Positions 9,767 through 17,484 of a stretch of 64,000 nt of DNA are shown here, piece by piece. This DNA comes from Saccharomonospora piscinae (GTDB lineage: Bacteria; Actinomycetota; Actinomycetes; Mycobacteriales; Pseudonocardiaceae). Under the pieces are notes generated by a model. It was not told the origin of the DNA. It saw only the letters and a list, made by a program, of their open reading frames with translations, and made no database searches. The position numbers were made by a program, and so were the translations under genes. Position 1 is the stretch's first letter; each line of letters opens with the position of its first letter. The stretch spans positions 124,199 to 188,198 of the forward strand of contig NZ_VCEK01000003.1 in assembly GCF_005862235.1 (NCBI RefSeq), written 5' to 3'.

Positions 9767-10912
9767 TCACTCCTGGGGTAGGCCCATCGCGCGCAACAAC
9801 GTCGCGAACTTGGCCGAGGTTTCCTCCAGTTCCGCTTTCGGGTCCGACTCCGGCACGATCCCGCCGCCCGCGAACAGGCGCAGTGATCGCGCCGCGACCT
9901 CGGCGCAGCGGATCGACACGGCCCACTCGCCGTCGCCCTCCGCGTCCACCCAGCCCACCGTGCCCGCGTAGTAGCCGCGCTCGAACTCCTCGAGTTCGGT
10001 GACCAGCTCACGTGCCGACGCGGTCGGGGTCCCGCAGATGGCGGGGGTGGGGTGCAGGGCGGCGGCGAGGTGCAGGGCCGTCACGTCCCGGTCCGCCAGC
10101 TCACCCGTGATCGTCGTTCCCAGGTGCCACATGGTCGGGGTGGCCACCAGGTCTGGCTTCTCCGGTACGGCCAGGTGTCGGCAGTAGGGCCGCAACGCCG
10201 CCACGATCGCCTCGGTGAGCACGGCGTGCTCGGCGTGGTCCTTGCGGGAGGCGAGCAGCCTCCGCGCGTTCTCCTCGTCGGTCACCGGGTCAGCCGAGCG
10301 GGGCGCCGACCCGGCGTGGGGATGTGACACCACGGTGGTCCCGTGCCGCGACAGCAGCAGTTCCGGGCTCGATCCCACCAGCGTCGCACCGCCGGGCAGT
10401 TCCGCCGCGAACGTGTAGCCGCGCGCGTTGTCCTTGACGAGGTTGTGCAGCAGGGCCGCCTCACACACGGGCGTGTCGAACTCGATGTCGAGGGCGCGGG
10501 CCAGCACCACCTTGCGCAGGCCGCGCACGTCCAGTGCCGCGACCGCGGCGGCGACGGCGTCCACGTGCGTGGCCGGCTCCGGTGCCGGGCGGATCGCGAC
10601 GGGAGCCGGGATCGCCTTCCGGGGCAGCGCGGCGGCGGCGGGATGGGCCGGGCCCGCGGTGTGGGCGGTGGTGGGCAGCAGGATGCGGCCGGGAGTCGCG
10701 GCACCGCTGGCGAACGGCAGGGCACCTACGGCCAGCCCGACGGCGGGGTCGTGGCGCAGTTCCGTGCGGACCCGGTCCGCGAGCGCGGCCTCGTCCGCGT
10801 CGCACAGCGCCGCATGGGTGCCCGTGGCGTGCAGCGTGTGCGCGCCGGTGGCGAGAAAGAAGTCACCGCGCCGGTAGTCGGCCAGCAGTCGCAGCGGGTC
10901 GGCTCCGGTCAC
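9767..10912 (-). CDS. Isochorismate synthase (EntC/DhbC/MenF type)
   Basis: This enzyme converts chorismate to isochorismate, the entry to 2,3-dihydroxybenzoate or salicylate siderophores or to menaquinone. It is 381 residues from the GTG at 10912, which has a good ribosome site (GAGGGGGGC) seven bases upstream. Chorismate-binding-fold motifs include VGSSPELLLSRHG, HPHAGSAPRSADP, the LHPTPAICGTPTASA active-site strand and FAGGGIVPESDP near the C-terminus. A phosphopantetheinyl transferase gene precedes it by 38 bases on the same strand, and this pairing favours siderophore or NRPS use over menaquinone. No entA, entB or entE homologue is in the window, so the pathway partners must lie elsewhere. 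Confidence 0.9.
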   Translation of the reverse strand: MTGADPLRLLADYRRGDFFLATGAHTLHATGTHAALCDADEAALADRVRTELRHDPAVGLAVGALPFASGAATPGRILLPTTAHTAGPAHPAAAALPRKAIPAPVAIRPAPEPATHVDAVAAAVAALDVRGLRKVVLARALDIEFDTPVCEAALLHNLVKDNARGYTFAAELPGGATLVGSSPELLLSRHGTTVVSHPHAGSAPRSADPVTDEENARRLLASRKDHAEHAVLTEAIVAALRPYCRHLAVPEKPDLVATPTMWHLGTTITGELADRDVTALHLAAALHPTPAICGTPTASARELVTELEEFERGYYAGTVGWVDAEGDGEWAVSIRCAEVAARSLRLFAGGGIVPESDPKAELEETSAKFATLLRAMGLPQE

Positions 10913-10950
10913 CGTCGCCCCCCTCGTTCGCGTGCGGTCTCCTCCCGTCG

Positions 10951-11658
10951 CTATTGTCCGCCTGCCGAGGGCACCTGGCTCCACCAGCGCTCGGTGACGT
11001 CGATCTCGTCGCTGGTGAGCAGCACCACAGCGGCCCGGTAGCCGGGCCCGGGGTCGAGGTCGGCCACCCGTGTCCCGCCGGGGTCCAGCGCGGAATCGTC
11101 CGAGGCGAGCAGGCGGGCCGGCTCGTCCGCGCCGGAGACGGTGAGTGCCCGCAACGGGATACGCAGACCCCGTCCGGTGGCCTTCATCAGGGCCTCCTTG
11201 CGGGTCCAGAACGTGAAGAACGCGCGGGTGCGCTCGGCCTTCGCGGCGGGCAGGCCCGCGCGTTCGGTGTCGTTGAGGGCGTATTCGATCAGCCCGTCGT
11301 CGGCGTCGCGGGCCGCCGACTCGACATCGAGCCCGACCGGCGTACCCGAGGTGAGGGCCACCCCGACGCGGTCGCCCGAGTGGGAGATCGACAGTGCGAG
11401 CGGGGCCCCCGGCACGCGAACGGGCCCGTGTTGCTTCCCGCAGTCGGTGCAGGTGGCGTCGAAGTGGACCGAGGAAGGGGGCAGTCCCAAGGCCTCGCCC
11501 GCGACGGTCTTGGCGAGGGCGCGCCCGGTGAGGAACCGCTGCTTGTCCTCCGCCCTGCGGTAGGCGGCGTGGCGATCCCGTTCCGGAGGGTCGAGCAGGG
11601 CCAGCGCGGCCTCCGGCGCGGTGATCGGTTCCGCCCACCACACGACACACTCGATCAT
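10951..11658 (-). CDS. 4'-phosphopantetheinyl transferase (Sfp/EntD superfamily)
   Basis: This enzyme transfers the phosphopantetheine arm of CoA to carrier proteins of NRPS, PKS or fatty-acid systems. It is 235 residues from the ATG at 11658, preceded by GAAGGGGAA. The Sfp motifs are visible: KQRFLTGRALAKTVAGEALG, LSISHSGDRVGVALTSG, the Mg-binding GLDVESAA, and FFTFWTRKEALMKATGRGL. It is of full Sfp length, unlike the short AcpS type. It is probably co-transcribed with the isochorismate synthase downstream, which suggests a link to siderophore carrier domains. Confidence 0.92.
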   Translation of the reverse strand: MIECVVWWAEPITAPEAALALLDPPERDRHAAYRRAEDKQRFLTGRALAKTVAGEALGLPPSSVHFDATCTDCGKQHGPVRVPGAPLALSISHSGDRVGVALTSGTPVGLDVESAARDADDGLIEYALNDTERAGLPAAKAERTRAFFTFWTRKEALMKATGRGLRIPLRALTVSGADEPARLLASDDSALDPGGTRVADLDPGPGYRAAVVLLTSDEIDVTERWWSQVPSAGGQ

Positions 11659-11748
11659 GTTTCCCCTTCGCTCACCCACCGGCCGCTTCCGCCTCAATCT
11701 AGGCGCTGACAGGGCTCCCGCCAAGGTCGGCGATGCGCTACCGTGCGA

Positions 11749-11766
11749 ACTAAGCAATCGCTTAGT
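11749..11766. promoter_or_regulatory. Perfect palindrome upstream of the acyl-CoA dehydrogenase gene
   Basis: ACTAAGCAATCGCTTAGT has perfect seven-base arms around AATC. It is located 26 bases before the ATG of the acyl-CoA dehydrogenase gene. It has the size and symmetry of a TetR-family operator; the TetR gene at 13393-14001, within a fatty-acid gene cluster, is a candidate partner. Confidence 0.7.
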
Positions 11767-11792
11767 CAGCGTGATCGAGGGAGCTTGAGCCG

Positions 11793-12962
11793 ATGGATTT
11801 CAGCCTGAGTGTGGAGGAGCGCGAGATCCGTGACTGGGTCCGGACGTTCGTGCAGAAGGAACTCGTGCCGCTCGAACCGGAAGTGCTGCGCAGGGAGCGC
11901 GCGCACCAGCCCGGTCTCACCGCCGACGAGCTGACGGAACTCCAGGCCAAGGCCAGGGAGTCGGGCTTCTGGGGGGTCCAGACCCCCGAGGAGTACGGCG
12001 GCATGGGGCTGTCGGCCGTGATGACCGCGCTGCTGGAAGCCGAACTCGGCCGCACCTTCGTGCCGTTCTACTTCGGTGGCGCCGCCGACAACATCCTGTT
12101 CCACGCCAACGAGGAACAGCGGCAGCGGTACCTGCTCCCCACGATCGAGGGCACCCGCAAGTCCTGCTTCGCGATCACCGAGCCGGGCGCGGGCTCCGAC
12201 GCGAAGGCGATCCGGACCACCGCCCGCAAGGACGGTTCCGAGTGGGTCATCAACGGTGAGAAGACCTTCATCACCGGCGGCAACGAGGCCGACTTCACGA
12301 TGGTGTTCGCCGTCACCGACGCCGAGAAGGGCGCAAACGGCGGTGTGACGTGCTTCCTCGTCGACCGGGACCGGGGCTGGCGTTCGGAGTACATCGACAC
12401 GATGGGCGAGTGGGGACCCGCCTCGCTGATCTTCGAGGACGTCCGGGTGCCGGACAGCCAGGTGCTCGGCGAGGTCGGCCAGGGTTTCGCGCTCGCCATG
12501 CAGTGGATCGGCCGTGGCCGCTACCTGTTGCCCGCGCGCGCCATCGGATCGTGCGAGCGGCTGCTGGGCATGGCCATCGAGCACGCCAACACGCGCGAGA
12601 CCTTCGGAGCGCCCATCGCCGATCGGCAGGCGATCCAGTGGATGATCGCCGACTCCGGTGTGGAGATCGAGGCACTGCGCTGGCTCGTCCTGCACGCGGC
12701 GTGGCAGGTGGACCAGGGAGTGGACTCCCGGCACGCGCAGTCCATCGCGAAGCTCTACGGCGGGCAGAAGGCCAACGAGATCGTCGACCGCGTACTCCAG
12801 ATCCACGGCGGCATGGGCTACACGCGCGAACTGCCCGTGGAGCGGTGGTACCGCGAGCTGCGGCTGCTGCGGATCTACGAGGGCACGGACGAGATTCAGC
12901 GCCGCACCATCGCCCGCAACCTGCTCAAGGGCCACGTCAAGATCGGCGGTGCGCTCGGCTGA
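11793..12962 (+). CDS. Acyl-CoA dehydrogenase
   Basis: This is an FAD-dependent enzyme introducing the alpha-beta double bond of acyl-CoA, 389 residues, full family length. Signature regions are CFAITEPGAGSDAKAIRT (substrate/FAD region), VINGEKTFITGGNEADF, and the C-terminal IHGGMGYTRELPVERWYREL and LLRIYEGTDEIQRRTIARNL. The ATG at 11793 follows GAGGGAGC. An 18-base palindrome sits just upstream. It forms a fatty-acid catabolic neighbourhood with the convergent acyl-CoA synthetase and enoyl-CoA hydratase genes downstream. Chain-length specificity is not evident. Confidence 0.94.
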   Translation: MDFSLSVEEREIRDWVRTFVQKELVPLEPEVLRRERAHQPGLTADELTELQAKARESGFWGVQTPEEYGGMGLSAVMTALLEAELGRTFVPFYFGGAADNILFHANEEQRQRYLLPTIEGTRKSCFAITEPGAGSDAKAIRTTARKDGSEWVINGEKTFITGGNEADFTMVFAVTDAEKGANGGVTCFLVDRDRGWRSEYIDTMGEWGPASLIFEDVRVPDSQVLGEVGQGFALAMQWIGRGRYLLPARAIGSCERLLGMAIEHANTRETFGAPIADRQAIQWMIADSGVEIEALRWLVLHAAWQVDQGVDSRHAQSIAKLYGGQKANEIVDRVLQIHGGMGYTRELPVERWYRELRLLRIYEGTDEIQRRTIARNLLKGHVKIGGALG

Positions 12963-12970
12963 CGGCGGGT

Positions 12971-13055
12971 TGCCGCGAAGGCCACCTGCACTGCGCCAGA
13001 CGCAGCGAAGGCCACCCTCGCTGCGCGTCACGCAGTGAAGGTGGCCTTCGCGGCA
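12971..13055. repeat. Inverted repeat between convergent genes (terminator-like repeat family, copy 1)
   Basis: Outer arms TGCCGCGAAGGCCACC and GGTGGCCTTCGCGGCA are perfect complements. Between them is a nested smaller stem, GCAGCGA with TCGCTGC, enclosing a third AAGGCCACCC copy. It sits between the stop codons of two convergent genes and probably terminates both. The same sequence recurs as a compact hairpin at 25421-25471. Confidence 0.85.
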
Positions 13056-13067
13056 CAGTACGGGCGA

Positions 13068-13400
13068 CTACTCCGGCTCGTGGTCGCGTTCGCGCAACGC
13101 CACCGGGACCCCGGCGAGGTCCTCCTCGTTGCACAGCAGCTTCAGGTCGTAGTACGGATAGCCGTCGCGTTCGTCGTAGTCGAGATGAACGGCGAGTACG
13201 TCCAGTGGCTCGCCGAGCCACTGCTGGGCCTGCCGGAGCCACACGGCGCAGCGCTCCATCGCGGCCGGGAGATCGTCGTCGCGGAACTCCACCGGGCGGT
13301 ACGGCACATCCTGGATGCGGTCGCGCCTGTCCGGCGGCATCGGCAGCCTCGGCGAGACACCGGCGTCGTTGAGTTCCAGCTTGATGGTTTCCTCACTCAC
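13068..13400 (-). CDS. Conserved hypothetical protein, 110 residues
   Basis: I do not recognise a family. The protein is acidic, with a central amphipathic helix (MERCAVWLRQAQQWLGEPLD) and a tyrosine-rich segment, DERDGYPYYDLKLLCNEEDL; no signal peptide or membrane segment. Its start overlaps the end of the TetR gene upstream by eight bases, so it is the last gene of the enoyl-CoA hydratase, acyl-CoA synthetase, TetR series and would be co-transcribed with it. Coding is supported by this tight coupling and by the convergent repeat beginning just after its stop. Confidence 0.72.
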   Translation of the reverse strand: MSEETIKLELNDAGVSPRLPMPPDRRDRIQDVPYRPVEFRDDDLPAAMERCAVWLRQAQQWLGEPLDVLAVHLDYDERDGYPYYDLKLLCNEEDLAGVPVALRERDHEPE

Positions 13401-14001
13401 CCCTCGACTGTCCCTCAGCCGGGCCGTGGGGGCAAGCTCCGAGGGCCTTCAGCGCCACGTCGGCGTGGTGTTCCGCCAGATCCTCCAGCGACAGCGACCC
13501 GCGTGGCGAGTACCAGCGGGCCACGCCGTTGCACATCTCCAGCAACGCGATACGGGTCACGCCCGGCTGGTTCGTCCGGAACGCCCCACGCCGCACGCCC
13601 TCGGCCACGGCCTCGGACCACACGCTCTCGTAGGAGTCCCGCAGCGCCACGACGGTGCGCCGTGCCGAGGGAGCGAGCGCGTGGATCTCGTGGTCCACGA
13701 TCCGTGTCTCCTTTGGCTTCCTCGCATGTGTCCTGACGTGCAGTTTCACCAGTTCGACCACCCGAGGCACCGGATCGTCCACCCTGGCGGCCACCGCTGT
13801 GGCGGCGTCGAGCAGGGTGCGCAGGCAGTCGCACATGATGTCGGCGAGCAGGTCCTCCTTCGAACCCATGTAGTGGTAGAGGCTCGCCGTGGACAGGCCG
13901 GACTCCTGCGCGAGCTCCCGGATTCCCGTGCCGTGGAATCCCTTGGCCGCGAACAGCTTCACGGCGGCGCGCCGGACGCGCCCTGCCGTGTCTAGCGCCA
14001 T
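13393..14001 (-). CDS. TetR-family regulator, probably of acyl-CoA catabolism
   Basis: This is a 202-residue repressor. The helix-turn-helix is IRELAQESGLSTASLYHYMG (about residues 27-46), followed by GSKEDLLADIM as in FadR/KstR2-like TetR proteins. It overlaps the start region of the downstream 110-residue gene and the end of the acyl-CoA synthetase gene, placing it inside a fatty-acid operon. By analogy with other TetR proteins so placed, it probably responds to an acyl-CoA. The palindrome at 11749 is a candidate site. Confidence 0.9.
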   Translation of the reverse strand: MALDTAGRVRRAAVKLFAAKGFHGTGIRELAQESGLSTASLYHYMGSKEDLLADIMCDCLRTLLDAATAVAARVDDPVPRVVELVKLHVRTHARKPKETRIVDHEIHALAPSARRTVVALRDSYESVWSEAVAEGVRRGAFRTNQPGVTRIALLEMCNGVARWYSPRGSLSLEDLAEHHADVALKALGACPHGPAEGQSRGE

Positions 14002-15521
14002 CGTCGCTCCGCCCGGTCGTACGAGCCGTCGGGGCCGGCCGCACCGGAGCGGCGCAGTTCGCCCTTGGCGACGCGCTCCGAGGCGGTCATCGGCAACGAG
14101 TCGGCGAAGGCCCAGTAGCGCGGCACTTTGAAGTAGGCGAGTTTCGTGCCGCAGAACTCAGCGAGTTCCTCCGGCGGGACGGTTTTCTCCCCCTCGGGCA
14201 CCACGAGCGCCTTCACCTCCTCGCCGCGCAGGTCGTCGGGCACCGCGAGGACGGCGACCTCCCGCACGGCGGGATGCAGCCGCAACGCGCGTTCCACCTC
14301 GTCGGCCACGATGTTCTCACCACTGCGGCGGATCATGTCCTTGGTTCGGCCCACGTAGAACACCCGCCCGGCGGCGTCCATGCGGGCCACGTCGCCGGTG
14401 CGGAACCACCCGCCGCGAAACGCCGCCGCGGTCGCGTCCGGGTCGTCGTGGTAGCCGTGCATCAGCCCGACGCCCCGGATGAGCAGCTCGCCCTCCTGCC
14501 CACGCGGGAGCGCTCGCCCCTGTTCGTCGGCGACCATCACCTCCCGGCCGGGCGCGGCGCGGCCGAGGCAGCCCGTGCCGACGTGCTCGTCGTGGTCGGC
14601 CGGGTCCATGCGGATGTCGCCGCCGGTCTCGGTCATGCCGAACGCCTCGAACCACGGCACTCCCCAGCGCCGTTCGAGCTCCGCGTGGCGGTCGACCGGG
14701 ATGGCCGAGGCGCTGATCGCCCGCACCCGGTGGTCGCGGTCGGCCTCGGCCGGCGGCATGCGCAACAGCAGCGACGGCATCAGGCCGAGGCAGTAGAACC
14801 AGGTGACGCCGTGTTCGCGCACCTTCTCCCAGAAGGTCGAGGGATGGAACCGGTCGAGCACCACGAGCGTGGCGCCGGAGGCGAGTCCCAGTGCGACGTT
14901 CCACTGCGGATCGATGTAGTGGAACGGTTGTGCCGTGAGGATCGTGTCGTCGGCACCGATGTGCGGGAAGTGTGCGACGAGGCCGTGGGCGAGCGTGGTC
15001 CAGTAGGTGTGCGGCAGTACGCATCCCTTGGGCGCGCCCGTGGTGCCCGAGGTGTACTGGATGTTGGTGGCCAGTTCGGGCGCGGACACGTCGGGAGGCG
15101 GCTCCGTGGCTGCGGGAAGCTCGGCCGGCGTGAGCACGCGTTCCACGGTGGTGTCCGGCGCGATCGTGTTCAGCAGCGGGACGAACGTCTCCTCCGCGAT
15201 GGCGAAGCGCGCCCCCGAGTGCGCGAGGACGTGCCCGCCGTCCAGCTCCCGGTAGCCGGTGTTCACCGGCACCAGCGCGGCACCGAGCCGCGCCAGCGCC
15301 AGCCACAGCAGCGGAAACTCGGGCCGGTTGGTGACCATCACGGCGACTCGGTCGCCACGGCCCACGCCGAGCGCGTGCAGCGAGCCCGCGAGCGAGTGGA
15401 CCCGGTCGGCGACGTCGGCGAAGGTGAGCCGTTCGCCGGTGACGTCGAACACCCAGGCGTCGCGGTCCGGCCAGGTCTCGGCGGCGTGCCTGAGCAGTCC
15501 CGGCAGATCGTCGGCGCTCAC
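13992..15521 (-). CDS. Acyl-CoA synthetase (AMP-binding, CaiC-like)
   Basis: This is a 509-residue ATP-dependent CoA ligase. The AMP-binding motif is IQYTSGTTGAPKGCVLPH; later motifs are FGMTETGGDIRM, GWFRTGDVARM and GRTKDMIRRSGENIVADEVE. The C-terminal lysine region is MTASERVAKGELR. It is similar in layout to crotonobetaine/carnitine-CoA ligases, but the substrate is not readable. Its start overlaps the enoyl-CoA hydratase stop by four bases and its end overlaps the TetR start, so the three form one operon. Confidence 0.9.
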   Translation of the reverse strand: MSADDLPGLLRHAAETWPDRDAWVFDVTGERLTFADVADRVHSLAGSLHALGVGRGDRVAVMVTNRPEFPLLWLALARLGAALVPVNTGYRELDGGHVLAHSGARFAIAEETFVPLLNTIAPDTTVERVLTPAELPAATEPPPDVSAPELATNIQYTSGTTGAPKGCVLPHTYWTTLAHGLVAHFPHIGADDTILTAQPFHYIDPQWNVALGLASGATLVVLDRFHPSTFWEKVREHGVTWFYCLGLMPSLLLRMPPAEADRDHRVRAISASAIPVDRHAELERRWGVPWFEAFGMTETGGDIRMDPADHDEHVGTGCLGRAAPGREVMVADEQGRALPRGQEGELLIRGVGLMHGYHDDPDATAAAFRGGWFRTGDVARMDAAGRVFYVGRTKDMIRRSGENIVADEVERALRLHPAVREVAVLAVPDDLRGEEVKALVVPEGEKTVPPEELAEFCGTKLAYFKVPRYWAFADSLPMTASERVAKGELRRSGAAGPDGSYDRAERRWR

Positions 15522-16279
15522 CGGGCGCCCCGATCGCCGAACTCCGCGGCCGACCGCGCGACCTCCGGGGTGTGCTCGGTGACGAGCGCGTGGCTGACCT
15601 CCAGTTCCAGCGCGGTCTCCACGGCCGAGTCGACACCCCGGTCGAGCGCCCGCTTCGCCAGTGCCACCGCCGAGGCGGGCTTGCCCGCCAGAGCGCGTGC
15701 CACCCCGGCGGCGTGCTCGGCGAGCTCGGCGGCGGGAACCACGGCGTTGACCAGCCCCAGCTGACTGGCGGTCGCCGCGTCGACCCGCTCGCCGAGCAAC
15801 ACCAGTTCCTTGGCCCTCGCGGGGCCGACCAGCAGCGGCAGCAGTCGTGACGCGGCGCCGGTCACGCTGAGCCCGAGCCCTACCTCGGGGAACGCGAACA
15901 CGGCGTCGTCGGCCGCGTACACGAGGTCGCAGCCGAGGGCGAACTCCGCTCCGGCGCCGATGGCGTAACCGCGCACGGCCGCCACCACCGGCTGTGGCAG
16001 CGCCCGCAGGGCCCGCGTCACGTCCTGCAGGCGCTCAAGGCGGACCCGCGAGTCCTGTACCGGCGGCGGCTGCTTGAGGTCGTGGCCCGAGCAGAACGCC
16101 CGGCCACGCCCTGCCAGCACGACAGCACCCACGTCCTTCGCCCCGAGCGCGCCGAGCGCGCCCAGCAGGTCGTCGACCAGCTCGGGGGTCACCGCGTTGA
16201 GCCGGTGCGGCCGGTTCAGCCACACGGTCGCCACCCGCTCGTCGATCTCCACGTCCACCGTCGTCGCCTCGCTGCCCAT
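15518..16279 (-). CDS. Enoyl-CoA hydratase/isomerase family protein
   Basis: This is a crotonase-fold enzyme of 253 residues. Oxyanion-hole segments are AFCSGHDLKQ and AVRGYAIGAGAEFALGCDLV. The acidic residue of the second active-site segment (FPEVGLGLSVTGAASRL) is retained. The expected reaction is hydration of a 2-enoyl-CoA or a related isomerisation. It is the first gene of the operon with the acyl-CoA synthetase and TetR, and is transcribed divergently from a GNAT gene across a 47-base gap containing a CGAT-repeat palindrome. Confidence 0.92.
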   Translation of the reverse strand: MGSEATTVDVEIDERVATVWLNRPHRLNAVTPELVDDLLGALGALGAKDVGAVVLAGRGRAFCSGHDLKQPPPVQDSRVRLERLQDVTRALRALPQPVVAAVRGYAIGAGAEFALGCDLVYAADDAVFAFPEVGLGLSVTGAASRLLPLLVGPARAKELVLLGERVDAATASQLGLVNAVVPAAELAEHAAGVARALAGKPASAVALAKRALDRGVDSAVETALELEVSHALVTEHTPEVARSAAEFGDRGAR

Positions 16280-16300
16280 GCGTCCCAGCCTAGCGAGACG

Positions 16301-16314
16301 ATCGATCGATCGAT
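16301..16314. promoter_or_regulatory. ATCGAT-repeat palindrome in a divergent promoter region
   Basis: ATCGATCGATCGAT is a perfect 14-base palindrome in the 47-base gap between the divergent enoyl-CoA hydratase and GNAT genes. It is 22 bases from the first start and 12 bases from the second, so a protein bound here would affect both directions. Confidence 0.5.
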
Positions 16315-16326
16315 AGGGTCCGTGCC

Positions 16327-16761
16327 ATGCCGGAAGTACGTGACGCTGTGGAGAGCGACGTCGAGGACATCTGCTCGATGATCGAGGAACACGCGCGGTA
16401 CGAGGGCAACGACACGTTGTCCCTCGACCGTGCCGAGATGGCCGGTCACCTCTTCGGCCCCGCCCCCAAGGCGTGGGTGATCATCGCGGAGGTCGACGGC
16501 CAGGCGGCGGGGCTGGCGTTCTGCTCGTGGAACTTCTCCACGTGGGAGGCCAGGCCGGGCATCTGGCTCGACGACCTGTTCGTGCGGCCCGGCCACCGCA
16601 GGCTCGGGCTGGGCAGGCAGTTGCTGCGGGAACTCAGGGCCCGCACCGACGGCCGGGTCGAGTGGGACATGCAGGAGGGCAACGAGAAGGCCACCGCGTT
16701 CTACGCGGAGCTGGGTGCGGAACCCGTCCCTGGCTGGGTGCGCTATCGCTGGCGTGGCTGA
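16327..16761 (+). CDS. GNAT-family N-acetyltransferase
   Basis: This is a 144-residue acetyl-CoA-dependent acyltransferase. The acetyl-CoA pyrophosphate loop appears as RPGHRRLGLGRQLL after the beta-4 strand IWLDDLFV. The sequence resembles diamine-type (SAT-like) N-acetyltransferases, with conserved N-terminal RDAVESDVEDICSMI and the segment EARPGIWLDDLFVRP. The substrate is unknown, with polyamines or small amines possible. A DtxR-type regulator follows 20 bases downstream on the same strand. Confidence 0.85.
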   Translation: MPEVRDAVESDVEDICSMIEEHARYEGNDTLSLDRAEMAGHLFGPAPKAWVIIAEVDGQAAGLAFCSWNFSTWEARPGIWLDDLFVRPGHRRLGLGRQLLRELRARTDGRVEWDMQEGNEKATAFYAELGAEPVPGWVRYRWRG

Positions 16762-16781
16762 CCAGTACGTATCGTAGGGGC

Positions 16782-17465
16782 ATGGCTGAGGGCTCGAACC
16801 GGCGATCCGCCTCGATCGAGGACTACGTACGGGCGATCTACGGCCTCGAGGAGCGCGGCGAGGACGTCACGAACACGTCGCTGGCCACGCGCCTCGAGGT
16901 GAGCCCGTCCTCGGCGTCGGGCATGGTGACCAAGCTCGCGCAGCAGGGCCTCGTCGAGCACGTGCCGTACCGGGGCATCGAGCTCACCGGGGAGGGCCGG
17001 TCGCTGGCGCGGTCGGTGCTGCGCAGGCACCGGCTCATCGAGTCGTACCTGGTCTCGGAACTCGGCTACACCTGGGACGAGGTGCATGCCGAGGCCGACC
17101 TGCTCGAACACGTGGTGTCCGATCTCCTCGTGGCCCGGATCGCGACGAAGCTGGGCGACCCGGTGCGGGACCCGCACGGCGATCCCATCCCCGCGGTGGA
17201 CGGCTCCGTGGAGGAGGTCTCCACCAAACTCCTGGACGACCTGCCCGCCGGCGCGGTGGGCGACATCGTGCGCGTCTGGGACACCGACCCGGAGCTGTTG
17301 CGTTACCTGACCGATCGCGCGATCGGCCTGGGGGAGCGCATCGAGGTCGTCGAGCGCCAGCCCTTCGGCGGTTCCATCGTGGTGCGGGTGGGCCAGCCTC
17401 CCGAAGCCACCACGCACGCGCTCGGCAGGGAGATCGCACAGGCACTGTCGGTGTCACCGCGCTGA
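16782..17465 (+). CDS. DtxR/MntR-family metal-dependent regulator
   Basis: This is a 227-residue metalloregulator. The winged helix lies at the N-terminus (TSLATRLEVSPSSASGMVTK), followed by the metal-binding dimerisation domain (EVHAEADLLEHVVSDLL with the family His/Glu ligands) and a C-terminal SH3-like (FeoA) domain. Full three-domain length fits DtxR/IdeR-like proteins rather than short MntR. The ATG at 16782 starts at the expected N-terminus; the frame is open further upstream but overlaps the GNAT gene. Iron or manganese is the probable co-repressor. No metal transporter lies adjacent. Confidence 0.88.
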   Translation: MAEGSNRRSASIEDYVRAIYGLEERGEDVTNTSLATRLEVSPSSASGMVTKLAQQGLVEHVPYRGIELTGEGRSLARSVLRRHRLIESYLVSELGYTWDEVHAEADLLEHVVSDLLVARIATKLGDPVRDPHGDPIPAVDGSVEEVSTKLLDDLPAGAVGDIVRVWDTDPELLRYLTDRAIGLGERIEVVERQPFGGSIVVRVGQPPEATTHALGREIAQALSVSPR

Positions 17466-17484
17466 TCCCGTCACCGTCCACCCT

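Noticed and set aside
9767-11650. Single 627-residue fusion of phosphopantetheinyl transferase shadow and isochorismate synthase
   Set aside because: The upstream part is an out-of-frame reading of the Sfp-type gene; a GTG with strong ribosome site at 10912 gives the normal-length enzyme.
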